A stretch of DNA of 33,728 bases from Chloroflexi bacterium UBA4733. Its GTDB lineage: Bacteria > Chloroflexota > UBA4733. Shown one piece after another: positions 17,338 to 24,487 of this stretch. The translations under genes were made by a program, and so were the position numbers. The first letter of the stretch is position 1; each line of letters opens with the position of its first letter. The stretch covers positions 1 through 33,728 of the forward strand of contig DHIZ01000187.1 of the NCBI GenBank assembly GCA_002404055.1, in the 5' to 3' direction. The notes below the pieces were generated by a model. It was given only the letters and a program-made list of their open reading frames with translations, was not told the origin of the DNA and searched no databases.

Positions 17338-18347
17338 TCAGCGTGTGTGCGTGGCAACACGAGACGCCAAAACTCACTCCGGCCTCCTAAAGCCTCAGAG
17401 AGTGCTTGCCAATACGCCAGGTTCCAAATTCCGCTGCAAGCCGCGGCGCTCGGACGATACCAGTTAAAACGATCGGTTCGGCGGGCAACGAGGCCAAGTG
17501 TGCCGATGACGAACCTGTACCTTGAGGGGCGTCCTAGACACCAGCGCGCGAGCAGCCGCGTGCTACGCCGACGGTGATGGAACTCGCGGCCGATCGCGTG
17601 CAGCAAGTGCGCGCGACCCCGCACCCGGCCCATGAGGACATCATTCTCCCCATACTGGCGGGGGATGCCCAGCCAGGAGCGATAGGTACGAATGGAGTGG
17701 TGTAGTCCGTCGGCGCTGGGATCGAACACGAAGTGTAGGCCCAGATCTTGCAGCCGGAAGGCCAGTTCTACGTCCTCCGCGCGGCGCAGCCGCCCGTCGA
17801 ACCCGCCGGCCTGCACAATCCATTGTCGTCGAACGGAACTGTTGCCGGTATAAAACTGGCGCGGCGTAGGACGATAAACGCCAGCGAGCATCGCGCGATA
17901 TTGCTGTTGTAGGCTGTCGTCTTCCCAGCGCACCCAGGCCGGGCGCAGGCGGCTGCCCGGCGAGAGCGGGCCGATGACGACAGCTTGCGCGTCACGCGCA
18001 TGGTAAGCCATGTGCGCCGACAGCCAGCCGGGAACAGGCACCACGTCATCGTCCAGGAAGGCGATGACGTCACCCTGCGCGGCAGCGATGGCCGCGTTGC
18101 GTGCCGCCGCCGGTCCGCTTTGCTCCTGAACGATCCAATGCAAGCTGTACGGCAGGGTTGCCTTCAGCATCGCCAGCAATTCGACTGTCCCGTCTGTACA
18201 GCCGTCCGCGACGATAATCACCTCGAAGCGGTCAGCAGGAAAGTCTTGCTCGGCCACAGCGAGCAGCGTGCGGCTCAAGCTCTCGCGGCGGTTGTGCGTC
18301 GGCATGACGATGCTGACGCACATGTACGGCGTCTCAATGTGCTCCAT
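17334..18347 (-). CDS. Family 2 glycosyltransferase, first gene of EPS group
   Basis: A 337-residue sugar transferase. ATG 18347 is used because the protein family begins with SIVMPTHNRRESLSRTLLAV directly after it; the frame is open to 18668 but the extra part is not protein-like. Key marks: VIIVADGCTDGT, the acidic metal-binding motif FLDDDV (Asp 99-101), the acceptor site region RRAEDVELAFRLQDLG and a C-terminal amphipathic, Arg-rich helix region. It is cytoplasmic or membrane-associated. The ribosome binding site is weak. It is divergent from the lipoprotein gene at 18523 and separated from the HTH gene by 112 bases, so it may be its own transcription unit or the head of the EPS operon. 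Confidence 0.9.
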   Translation of the reverse strand: MEHIETPYMCVSIVMPTHNRRESLSRTLLAVAEQDFPADRFEVIIVADGCTDGTVELLAMLKATLPYSLHWIVQEQSGPAAARNAAIAAAQGDVIAFLDDDVVPVPGWLSAHMAYHARDAQAVVIGPLSPGSRLRPAWVRWEDDSLQQQYRAMLAGVYRPTPRQFYTGNSSVRRQWIVQAGGFDGRLRRAEDVELAFRLQDLGLHFVFDPSADGLHHSIRTYRSWLGIPRQYGENDVLMGRVRGRAHLLHAIGREFHHRRRSTRLLARWCLGRPSRYRFVIGTLGLVARRTDRFNWYRPSAAACSGIWNLAYWQALSEALGGRSEFWRLVLPRTHAE

Positions 18348-18413
18348 AGTGTGGCAGCATAGGTCTCTATGGTGACGTGTGCGTGAATAGGTCGCTGTGT
18401 CGTACAGTGAAAA

Positions 18414-18455
18414 TTCAGGTTGCAGCACTATACATGAACCTGACATGAACCTGAA
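18414..18455. promoter_or_regulatory. Tandem 11-mer and promoter between divergent genes
   Basis: ACATGAACCTG is repeated head to tail (18432-18442 and 18443-18453), exactly one helical turn apart, with an inverted AACCTGAA-type copy at 18414-18421. On the minus strand TATAGT (18432-18427) makes a reasonable -10 for the GT2 gene, which places the repeats over and upstream of it, where an activator or repressor would bind. It shares the CCTGA core with the site at 17306-17331. Confidence 0.4.
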
Positions 18456-18522
18456 GACGGTGCAAGGCGCACTGCACCAGGATACGCGTACACGCTGAAT
18501 GCTGAATTGAGGAACGTGACCA

Positions 18523-19197
18523 GTGCTATGGCGCACTCCACTCGTCTCGCAGCGTAGCGGCTGGCTGCTACCGCTCGTCGTTACTGCCGCATTGTCGGCC
18601 GGTTGCGGTCCTGCCAGTATCCGCGCCCATCTTCCGCATCGCCCCCAGATTTCGCTGTTCCAGGACACTTCCCTGGTGCAGACCGCACCGCGGGGCCTGC
18701 TCCCGCCGCAAGGGCAACCCTTTGCAAACCTGCAGGAACTGAACGAGCAGCCGGCGGATAATCAGTCGCTGGTACGTCTCGCTTCGACCAGCATTGGGGA
18801 AGCTGCGCTCTTCCAGCACTGGCACCGCCAGGATGGCGCCCTGGTCACCTACGGGCTGCCGAGTACGGCGACGCCGATCACGACGACCTATCCTGCCTGG
18901 ATGCAAGTCAGTCTCGGACGGTATGCCACGGCCGCCGACGCCCAGGGCATGTTTCACGCCATCGCTGGCGAAACCGTCACGCTCGGCACCGTCACTCACC
19001 TGGCGACATCGGGTCTTGGCCCCAACGCTGTCGCCTACAGTATGCAGTTGCCCGGAGTTAACATGCGCCTGACGGTGTTTCAAGAGCGCAATGTCGTCGC
19101 CCGCATCCTGAGCACGGGCCCCAGCGGCTCGCCACTGCCCGGCTTGACCGGCTCGGTCGCGCAGCTTGCATTTGATAGCATCGCGAGCGCAAGGTGA
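18523..19197 (+). CDS. Lipoprotein of unknown function
   Basis: A 224-residue exported protein. The GTG 18523 start has GAGGAA about nine bases upstream. A signal sequence (WLLPLVVTAALSAGC) ends in lipobox LSAGC with Cys28. The mature part has no recognised catalytic motif; it is a mixed alpha/beta domain with VTYGLPSTATPITTTYPAWMQ and a C-terminal segment VVARILSTGPSG resembling small extracytoplasmic domains that bind ligands. It is divergent from the GT2 gene. Downstream, 103 bases beyond its stop, lies the ISKra4-like insertion. A structural or assembly role in EPS export is possible, but only by location. Confidence 0.7.
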   Translation: MLWRTPLVSQRSGWLLPLVVTAALSAGCGPASIRAHLPHRPQISLFQDTSLVQTAPRGLLPPQGQPFANLQELNEQPADNQSLVRLASTSIGEAALFQHWHRQDGALVTYGLPSTATPITTTYPAWMQVSLGRYATAADAQGMFHAIAGETVTLGTVTHLATSGLGPNAVAYSMQLPGVNMRLTVFQERNVVARILSTGPSGSPLPGLTGSVAQLAFDSIASAR

Positions 19198-19300
19198 CCA
19201 ATGATCGACATATATGTACATCGGTTCACCTCGTTCAGAAGGCCGTCACATTGCTGGCGTATAGTAGCGCAACGACGCACATGCCAACAGACCCGTGGAC

Positions 19301-21045
19301 GGGTGCGGCGCAGAGTTGTGCGTCACTGTCTGCTAGCCGGTCTGTTTGAAGGATTTGCGGAAGGGGTGATCGTCGGTGGGGCGCCCGTTGACGATCTTGG
19401 GCGGGGTGGCGGCGCGCATGCGCCGGTGGGCGCTGGCGAGGTGGACTTTGCGTTTGGGTGATGGCGCCATAGCGGGGATCGGTTCGGGCTGAGGGCGTCG
19501 CTTTTGGCAGCGCGCCAGGCGTTGGGCGTAGGCGCGACGGCGGAGTTCCTGCTGAATCTTCGGCCAGGCCTCGGCCCAGCGTTTGGAACAGAGGACGGTG
19601 CGCAAGGCGACCATGGGACTGACATTGTCTGGTTCCCAATGCATGCCGCTGCCTTTGAGCCGAGCTTCCACCACCAGCTTGCAGGCGCTCTCCATGGCGC
19701 CGCTGCCAATCGGCAAGCCGCGCTGCTGGAAGTCGGCGTACTGCATCTGGTCCAGGCGCGCTTCCAAGTAACCAAGCGTCTTGTCGCGGGCGTCGGCCGC
19801 CGCGACGGGATCGGGCGTCGCTTCGGTCGGCAGCAGGCGCAGGGCAGCGAGCACTGGTTCCGGCGTCTCGTGTTTGAGCGCGTGCAGCTGCTCGGCCAAC
19901 CAGGTGTGGAACAGGAGGGGCTGGGACCCCAAACTCGCTTGGGCGGCCTCGGTCAGATGCTCCGCCGCGTGGGGAAAATCCAAGATGCGCACGGCATCGG
20001 GGCGGTAGGTGTCGGGGATCGCTTGAATCCAGACGCTGCCGTCGCCCACCACCGCCACCAGGTCCGCCGTCTGGGTCCCGCGTTGGTACAGTTCGACGCG
20101 CGCCTGACGGACAAATGTGGCAGCATCGGTCAACCGGGAGAAGTAGGTGAGGTCGCGGGTACAGACTTCGGGGCCGTCTTTGCCCGGCACGGTCGTCACC
20201 GTCCCGACCGCCAACGTCTTCACCTCCCCCCATTTGCCATGCACCAGGGGGACCATCGCCCCATCCGCGCTCACCTGCTGGATCGGCGGTCCTTTCGGCG
20301 GCTCCGGCAGTTCACGCTCCAGACGCGCCAGTTCCGCCGCTTGGACGGCAACATAGGCCGCGCCGGCTGCCTCCGTCTGGCGACGCACGGTTTCCTCGCT
20401 TATCCACACCCCCCAGAAAAAGTGCATGTCCTCCGCCGCCTGCGCAAACGGTACCTTCACCCCGAACCGGGCGACCCCCTCCACCAGACGCGGACTGAGT
20501 TCCCCCGGCAACAGTCCCAACGCCTCATCCAGGGGGGGAAACACCCGCTCGCGGGTACCCGGCCCCACAGGCCGAGCAGCCAAAATACTCCCGCTCCAGG
20601 CGCAACGGCTGGGGTTGGTGCGCCACCAGCACCAGCCGCTCCCGCCGCCCCCGGCGTTTGAGCCGGGCGCCGCAGGTGGGGCAGTCCGGCTGGTCCACGG
20701 CCGCTGTGACCACCTCGTCCATTTCCTGGGCCAGGTCGGTGATCAGGCGCGCTTGCAGCTTCGCCGTCACCGCCTCCACCGCCAACTCAATCTCCGTCAG
20801 CGTCGCCACCCGATGCGACCGCTGCCACGCCCGCATCTCCTCATCGACTGCCTGACCCGCCGCTGCCCAGCCGCCACCATCTGCCGCCATGTTGCTCCTC
20901 CTACGGGACGACTCACCATTCCCCACCAGTCTAGCCCCAGCAGCCGATCTTGCACACTCTCTTCCCACCAAACTAACCAGACGACCATTACCAAGCAACC
21001 GGTAACTACCAACCAACCGACGACGCACAACTCTGCGGCGCACCC
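19301..21045 (-). mobile_element. Complete ISKra4-like insertion sequence, 1745 bp
   Basis: The ends are exact: 24-bp terminal inverted repeats (19301-19324 and 21022-21045, GGGTGCG-CGCAGAGTTGTGCGTC with one mismatch), flanked by a 9-bp direct repeat CCCGTGGAC (19292-19300 and 21046-21054). GGG ends, size and transposase match the ISKra4 family. The insertion lies 57 bases upstream of the GTG start of the Tat-like secreted protein gene (21102), so it separates that gene from its original promoter. The clean duplication shows insertion by transposition and little later decay. Confidence 0.93.
19333..20890 (-). pseudogene. ISKra4-type transposase, in two frames
   Basis: ATG 20890 with GGAGGAG upstream begins a 121-codon frame (to 20525) with the N-terminal zinc ribbon (CPTCGARLKRRG, then YFGCSACGAGYP). 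The rest continues in the second frame (20583 to 19333), starting RVFPPLDEALGLLPGELSP, with the DDE residues in VSADGAMVPLV, VVGDGSVWIQAIP and GSGAMESACKLVVEARLKGSGMHW. The switch lies at a run of seven C on the coding strand (20538-20532): with six C the first frame would run straight through. Either this is a programmed slip at the C-run, as some IS use to make a full transposase, or a one-base expansion that inactivated it. Everything else is intact. Confidence 0.88.
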
Positions 21046-21101
21046 CCCGTGGACGGTTGGATAACTGTGGGTATTCCTGTTGTGAAAGGACAGCATCAAT
21101 C

Positions 21102-21842
21102 GTGGCAGTTCCCAATCTGCTTTCCCAATCTTCGTCGCGCCGCGCCATTCTCCGGACAGGCGCCCGCGTGGCCTACGCCACCCCGGTCGTGCTTGCCTCG
21201 GTACGAGCCGTCCCTGCCTTCGCTGATTGTGCCGGCGGTCCGGTCGCCACTTCCGACTGCAGCCTCGACCGTGTGGAAACCGTGACGAACACCCAGGTCA
21301 ATAATCTGGGCCTCGGTCTGAGCCTCTCGACGGGGGGTACGCCGCCGACGATCGCCGACATCAACCAGGCTCTGTCCGGCGTCACCACGTATCTGACCGA
21401 CTTTAACGACCTCGCTCAGGCGGTGGCGAATACCGGGGTGGGATTCGCCGCCGCCTTGCCGGCGTCGATCACGATTACGCCCGTTAGCGGACCCTATGGT
21501 GGCACCGACCTTCCGTTCAGCAGCCCAATCTTCCCATCCAGCCTGAGCGGCTTGCCGAGCGGCGTCTCCTTGCCCGCCGGCGCGTTGGTAGACGCGAGCA
21601 CGCTCGGCACAACCACTATCACGACGGTTGGCCAGGCCTACGCCTATATGAATCTGCTGGTCGGCGGGCTCGTCCATGCGTTGAACAATCTCCAAACCAA
21701 CCCTGCGTCGGCAGCGTTGCAAGAAGACGTGAACACCCTCTGGCACATCCTTTTCACGTCACCGCCGCCAAGAGGCTTTCCCATCACGGGGGTCCAGCAG
21801 GCGATCGAGACGCAGCTCCAGGGGATCGTCTCCTTCGGGTAG
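21102..21842 (+). CDS. Tat-like secreted protein of unknown function
   Basis: A 246-residue protein. The chosen start GTG 21102 has AAAGGA 11 bases upstream; an in-frame TTG at 21057 is less likely because it adds DNCGYSCCER before the signal. The N-terminus SSRRAILRTGARVAYATPVVLASV followed by AFA|DC looks like a twin-arginine signal (Arg13-Arg14). The mature part is Gly/Ser/Thr-rich with few charged residues, contains PVSGPYGGTDLPFSSP and ends ETQLQGIVSFG. It has no known domain. The HPr-kinase-like gene follows after 77 bases on the same strand, so the protein may be a target or partner of the peptide-modifying cassette. Its promoter has been displaced by the insertion sequence. Confidence 0.7.
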   Translation: MAVPNLLSQSSSRRAILRTGARVAYATPVVLASVRAVPAFADCAGGPVATSDCSLDRVETVTNTQVNNLGLGLSLSTGGTPPTIADINQALSGVTTYLTDFNDLAQAVANTGVGFAAALPASITITPVSGPYGGTDLPFSSPIFPSSLSGLPSGVSLPAGALVDASTLGTTTITTVGQAYAYMNLLVGGLVHALNNLQTNPASAALQEDVNTLWHILFTSPPPRGFPITGVQQAIETQLQGIVSFG

Positions 21843-21919
21843 CTTCCCGTTGATCCGCCGGGTGGGCTCCCCAGCCTTCGAGCCCACCGGCGAACGCGCA
21901 GGAGTGGATCGTCCTCGCC

Positions 21920-22768
21920 ATGCCCCCGCACTTCGAGCGAACGACGCTGCATCTTTGCTACTTTTCGTACAGCGTGCGCCTACGTTCGACCTCTCCCTGG
22001 TTGCTCCGCCGCATGCGTTACGTCTGTGAGGCCTTCGTCGCTGAGGCGCGCGAGCAGGTGGACGACAACCTGGAGGTTCGTCCCCATTGCGCCGAGGTCG
22101 CACCGGCGAACTGGGCCATCTGGCGGGGGCAGGAGTTGATCGGCGTTGAGCCGACTGCTGGGCTGGCCGCCATCCGCCTGGAATGGTGGCTCTGCAATGA
22201 GGCCATCCGCCGCAACGGCCATTTGCTGCAGGTGCACGCCGGCGCTGCCGCCAAAGGTGAGGCGGCCATCTTCTTCCCTGCCGTCTCCGGCACCGGGAAG
22301 TCGACGCTGACGCTGGCACTGCTCGCGCGCGATTTTGCTCTGCTCTCCGATGATATCGCGTTCCTCGATCTCGCCACCGGACTGGCGCTGCCCTTCTGGC
22401 GGAGCTTTCACTTCGATGCGACGTCGATCATCATGCTTCGTCGTCTGCACGTAGGCTGCACCGCTTTTCCGACAGAGCGCACCTTCCCTCCTTCCACGTT
22501 TGGCCTGCATGCCCAGCCCGTAGCGGCGCCGCTGCGTTTCCTCGTCTTCCCCGAGCGGGACGGCCTTGCGCCCGGGCAACTCCAGCCACTCAGCCATTCA
22601 GAGGCGATGGCGATGACCATTCCACACGCGCCGCGCTTGCGCAACGGCGACCGGGTGGCCCTGGACGGCTTCCAGCGTCTCGTGGCCGAATGTGCCTGCT
22701 ACCGACTGGGCAGCAGCGACCTCTCCGCTGCCATCGACGCGCTAGATACGCTGGTTAGCGCCTCATGA
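21920..22768 (+). CDS. HPr-kinase-like serine kinase (HprK-related)
   Basis: A 282-residue P-loop kinase related to the C-terminal domain of HPr kinase. It has Walker A AVSGTGKST (residues 121-129) and LLSDDIAFLD (Asp144-Asp145, the catalytic acidic pair position). The N-terminal third (LHLCYFSYSVRLRSTSP, later AAIRLEWWLCNEAIRRNGHLLQVHAG) matches HprK-related kinases that sit with PqqD-like and nucleotidyltransferase genes. Known relatives phosphorylate a serine of a small peptide (as the lasso-peptide tailoring kinases do) instead of HPr; no HPr gene is near. ATG 21920 has GGAG rather far (15 bases) upstream. Its 3' end overlaps the convergent nucleotidyltransferase gene by 14 bases. Confidence 0.85.
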   Translation: MPPHFERTTLHLCYFSYSVRLRSTSPWLLRRMRYVCEAFVAEAREQVDDNLEVRPHCAEVAPANWAIWRGQELIGVEPTAGLAAIRLEWWLCNEAIRRNGHLLQVHAGAAAKGEAAIFFPAVSGTGKSTLTLALLARDFALLSDDIAFLDLATGLALPFWRSFHFDATSIIMLRRLHVGCTAFPTERTFPPSTFGLHAQPVAAPLRFLVFPERDGLAPGQLQPLSHSEAMAMTIPHAPRLRNGDRVALDGFQRLVAECACYRLGSSDLSAAIDALDTLVSAS

Positions 22769-24002
22769 GCCGGCGCGTAGCCTTGCGCCCTGCGGCGCCG
22801 CCGGTCGTGGCGACATGCCGCAGGTAGGCCCGCAGCAGGTCGGCGCTGCCCGCCAGGGCATAGTATCCTCGTAAGATGTCCGGCGCCGGCAGCAAACGCT
22901 CGCGCAGCAGCCTGGCAACGAACGCCGGATTGTCAACGACTAGATACTTGACGGTGGCCCGCCGCTCCTCCGTGAGCAGGCGCAACAGGGTCTGTGGGTT
23001 GAGCGCGCGCTCCAGTGCTCGTAGCAGGAAGCCATTGGGGCGCAACTCAGCCAGGAGTGCTTCTGGAACCGGCGCCGCCAGCAGGTCGTGAGAAAGGGTA
23101 AGGGTCGTCCATACGGCTGTGGCGGCGCGTGCCTGGCGCGCGAGGCGGGTCACCGCATCCCAGTCACGCCTGTCAAGCCCCGCTGCAGTAGCGGCGAGGT
23201 CGACCAGCCACACGAGGCGGCCAAAGGCGTGGCCCTCGGTGGCAGTATGGGTGGCCAGGTAGACGATTTGCGCTACCGGCGTGAGTACGCGCGCGTTGCG
23301 GCGCCAATCGTCGGGGGACGAGTCTCCCGCAGCGGGGATAGTCCTGGCGAGCAGGGCGGCGGCTGTGAGTCGGTTACGGCGCTCTGGGCCGCTAGCCAGC
23401 CCCCAATGCACTTCCACCGGCAGGTAACGGCCGGCAGGGTGACGCAGGAGCAGGTGATAGCCATAGCCGGCGTTGAACTCGTGGCCGTAGTACAACTCCT
23501 GGTGCCCGTAGCCAAGGGCGGCCATGATCTCGCTGAGACGGGGCACGTTATGAAGGGCGATGAGCAGATCGATGTCGGCCATCGAGCGGAGCGTCGGATC
23601 GGGATAGGCAGTGGCAGCGAGAGCAGCCCCCTTGAGCACAACGGGTGCGATGTGCGCGTCGGCGCAGGCGGCCAGTATGCCGTCGAGCTGCTCCTGGATC
23701 GCCACATGCAGCTTCAACCTGCTGATCTGCCAGCGATCCAGGGCCGTTCGCTGGTCGAGTGGCACGTGCGCCCATGCTCCGCTCTCCTTGAGCCGACGCC
23801 GCACCAGGCCGGTCACGCCATGGCGGTTCGCCAGTCCCTGGATCATCACCCAGCGCAACGGCTCCGTACACAGTGTTCGCAGCCGGGCATCATCAGGCGC
23901 TGCCGGGGCCAGACGTGCCGCCAGGAACAGCAGTTCCTCTTCTGCCGGGAGCTCGTAGCGGCGACCAGATAGTCCGCTAAAGCCAGTACTGCACGCCGTC
24001 AC
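22755..24002 (-). CDS. Nucleotidyltransferase family protein (NTP_transf_5 type)
   Basis: A 415-residue protein of the uncharacterised nucleotidyltransferase family (PF14907 type): helical N-terminus, then VVLKGAALAATAYPDPTLRSMADIDLLI with the KGA motif at residue 124 and the metal-binding DxD at Asp143/Asp145, and a Leu/Arg-rich helical C-terminus. Family members are found next to PqqD-like and HprK-like genes in peptide-modification loci; the reaction would be transfer of a nucleotide to a peptide or sugar phosphate, but the substrate is unknown. The GTG start overlaps the PqqD stop by four bases (GTGA), a clear sign of coupling. The tail overlaps the kinase gene on the opposite strand. Confidence 0.88.
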   Translation of the reverse strand: MTACSTGFSGLSGRRYELPAEEELLFLAARLAPAAPDDARLRTLCTEPLRWVMIQGLANRHGVTGLVRRRLKESGAWAHVPLDQRTALDRWQISRLKLHVAIQEQLDGILAACADAHIAPVVLKGAALAATAYPDPTLRSMADIDLLIALHNVPRLSEIMAALGYGHQELYYGHEFNAGYGYHLLLRHPAGRYLPVEVHWGLASGPERRNRLTAAALLARTIPAAGDSSPDDWRRNARVLTPVAQIVYLATHTATEGHAFGRLVWLVDLAATAAGLDRRDWDAVTRLARQARAATAVWTTLTLSHDLLAAPVPEALLAELRPNGFLLRALERALNPQTLLRLLTEERRATVKYLVVDNPAFVARLLRERLLPAPDILRGYYALAGSADLLRAYLRHVATTGGAAGRKATRRLMRR

Positions 24003-24277
24003 GACGCCAGCAGCCCGAGCTCGCTGAACTGCAGCAACAACCGCTCGACATCGCCTTGCACAACCTCCGGCGACGCTTCAAAGGCATGCTGGAGCGCAGT
24101 GCTCATATCGGCAACCGAGTGACGCCCGTCGCAGCGTTGCCAGATGAACGCCGCTGTGGCGTTAATGGCGTGCGATATGCCGTGTGCCGGATCAATCAAC
24201 AGCCACGAGCCGTCGGCCATGGCACGGGCTTGCACGTCAGGTCTGGCCTGAGGATGCGTCCTGCCCGCACCGGTCAT
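23999..24277 (-). CDS. PqqD-family peptide chaperone
   Basis: A 92-residue PqqD-like RiPP recognition element. It shows the family pattern: RPDVQARAMADGSWLLIDPAHGISHAINATAAFIWQRCDG, then HSVADMSTALQHAF and VERLLLQFSELGLL, i.e. three beta-strands and a winged-helix bundle. Such proteins bind the leader of a precursor peptide and present it to modifying enzymes. ATG 24277 was chosen because it overlaps the stop of a small upstream ORF (TGATG); a GTG one codon earlier is also possible. The gene is coupled by GTGA to the nucleotidyltransferase gene downstream. No radical-SAM PqqE, lasso cyclase or transglutaminase is in the window, so it is not classic pqq or lasso biosynthesis. Confidence 0.88.
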   Translation of the reverse strand: MTGAGRTHPQARPDVQARAMADGSWLLIDPAHGISHAINATAAFIWQRCDGRHSVADMSTALQHAFEASPEVVQGDVERLLLQFSELGLLAS

Positions 24278-24384
24278 CACTTGCTGCTCCCGCTCACCAG
24301 GCCGGATGCGCCATCGTCGTCACCGGCTTCCTGATACGGTAGCATAAGGCGCGCCGCCGACGTCCAAACCAGGCCATTGACCAC
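24277..24384 (-). CDS. Candidate 35-residue precursor peptide
   Basis: A 35-codon ORF, GTG 24384 to TGA 24279-24277. GGGGAG stands seven bases before the GTG. The stop overlaps the pqqD ATG by one base. The peptide has an apolar N-terminal half (VNGLVWTSAARLMLPY) and a glycine/serine/acidic C-terminal half (EAGDDDG, ending SGLVSGSSK) with four serines that a kinase could modify. Location beside pqqD, a nucleotidyltransferase and an HprK-like kinase is what a precursor gene would show. Against it: the ORF is short, the start is GTG, and it lies inside a GC-rich perfect hairpin. I do not see the usual lasso leader motif (Y-x2-P-xL-x3-G). Confidence 0.45.
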   Translation of the reverse strand: MVNGLVWTSAARLMLPYQEAGDDDGASGLVSGSSK

Positions 24385-24415
24385 TGCCCCGCTCCCCGGA
24401 GGAGCGGGGCAGTGG
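24381..24415. promoter_or_regulatory. Perfect 15-bp hairpin in divergent leader
   Basis: CCACTGCCCCGCTCC, a five-base loop CCGGA, and the exact complement. It lies between two divergent genes (pqqD side leftward, GT4 rightward), so it cannot be the terminator of either. On the minus strand the second arm contains the GGGGAG and the GTG start of the candidate peptide, so the folded RNA would hide its start. It has no U-tract on either side. It may be a translational switch, a protein-binding palindrome, or a stray terminator. Confidence 0.6.
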
Positions 24416-24487
24416 TGACGGCCCTGCGGGTTTCATCGTGGCGTCATTTCAGATGACAGACCGGTTTATGGCGAAGGATGCGTACAG

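Noticed and set aside
21920..24384. Classic lasso-peptide or PQQ cluster
   Set aside because: No asparagine-synthetase-like cyclase, transglutaminase-like protease, PqqE or PqqC is present, and the candidate peptide lacks the usual leader motif.
24381..24415. Rho-independent terminator
   Set aside because: No gene ends toward it from either side and there is no U-tract, so a leader element is more likely.
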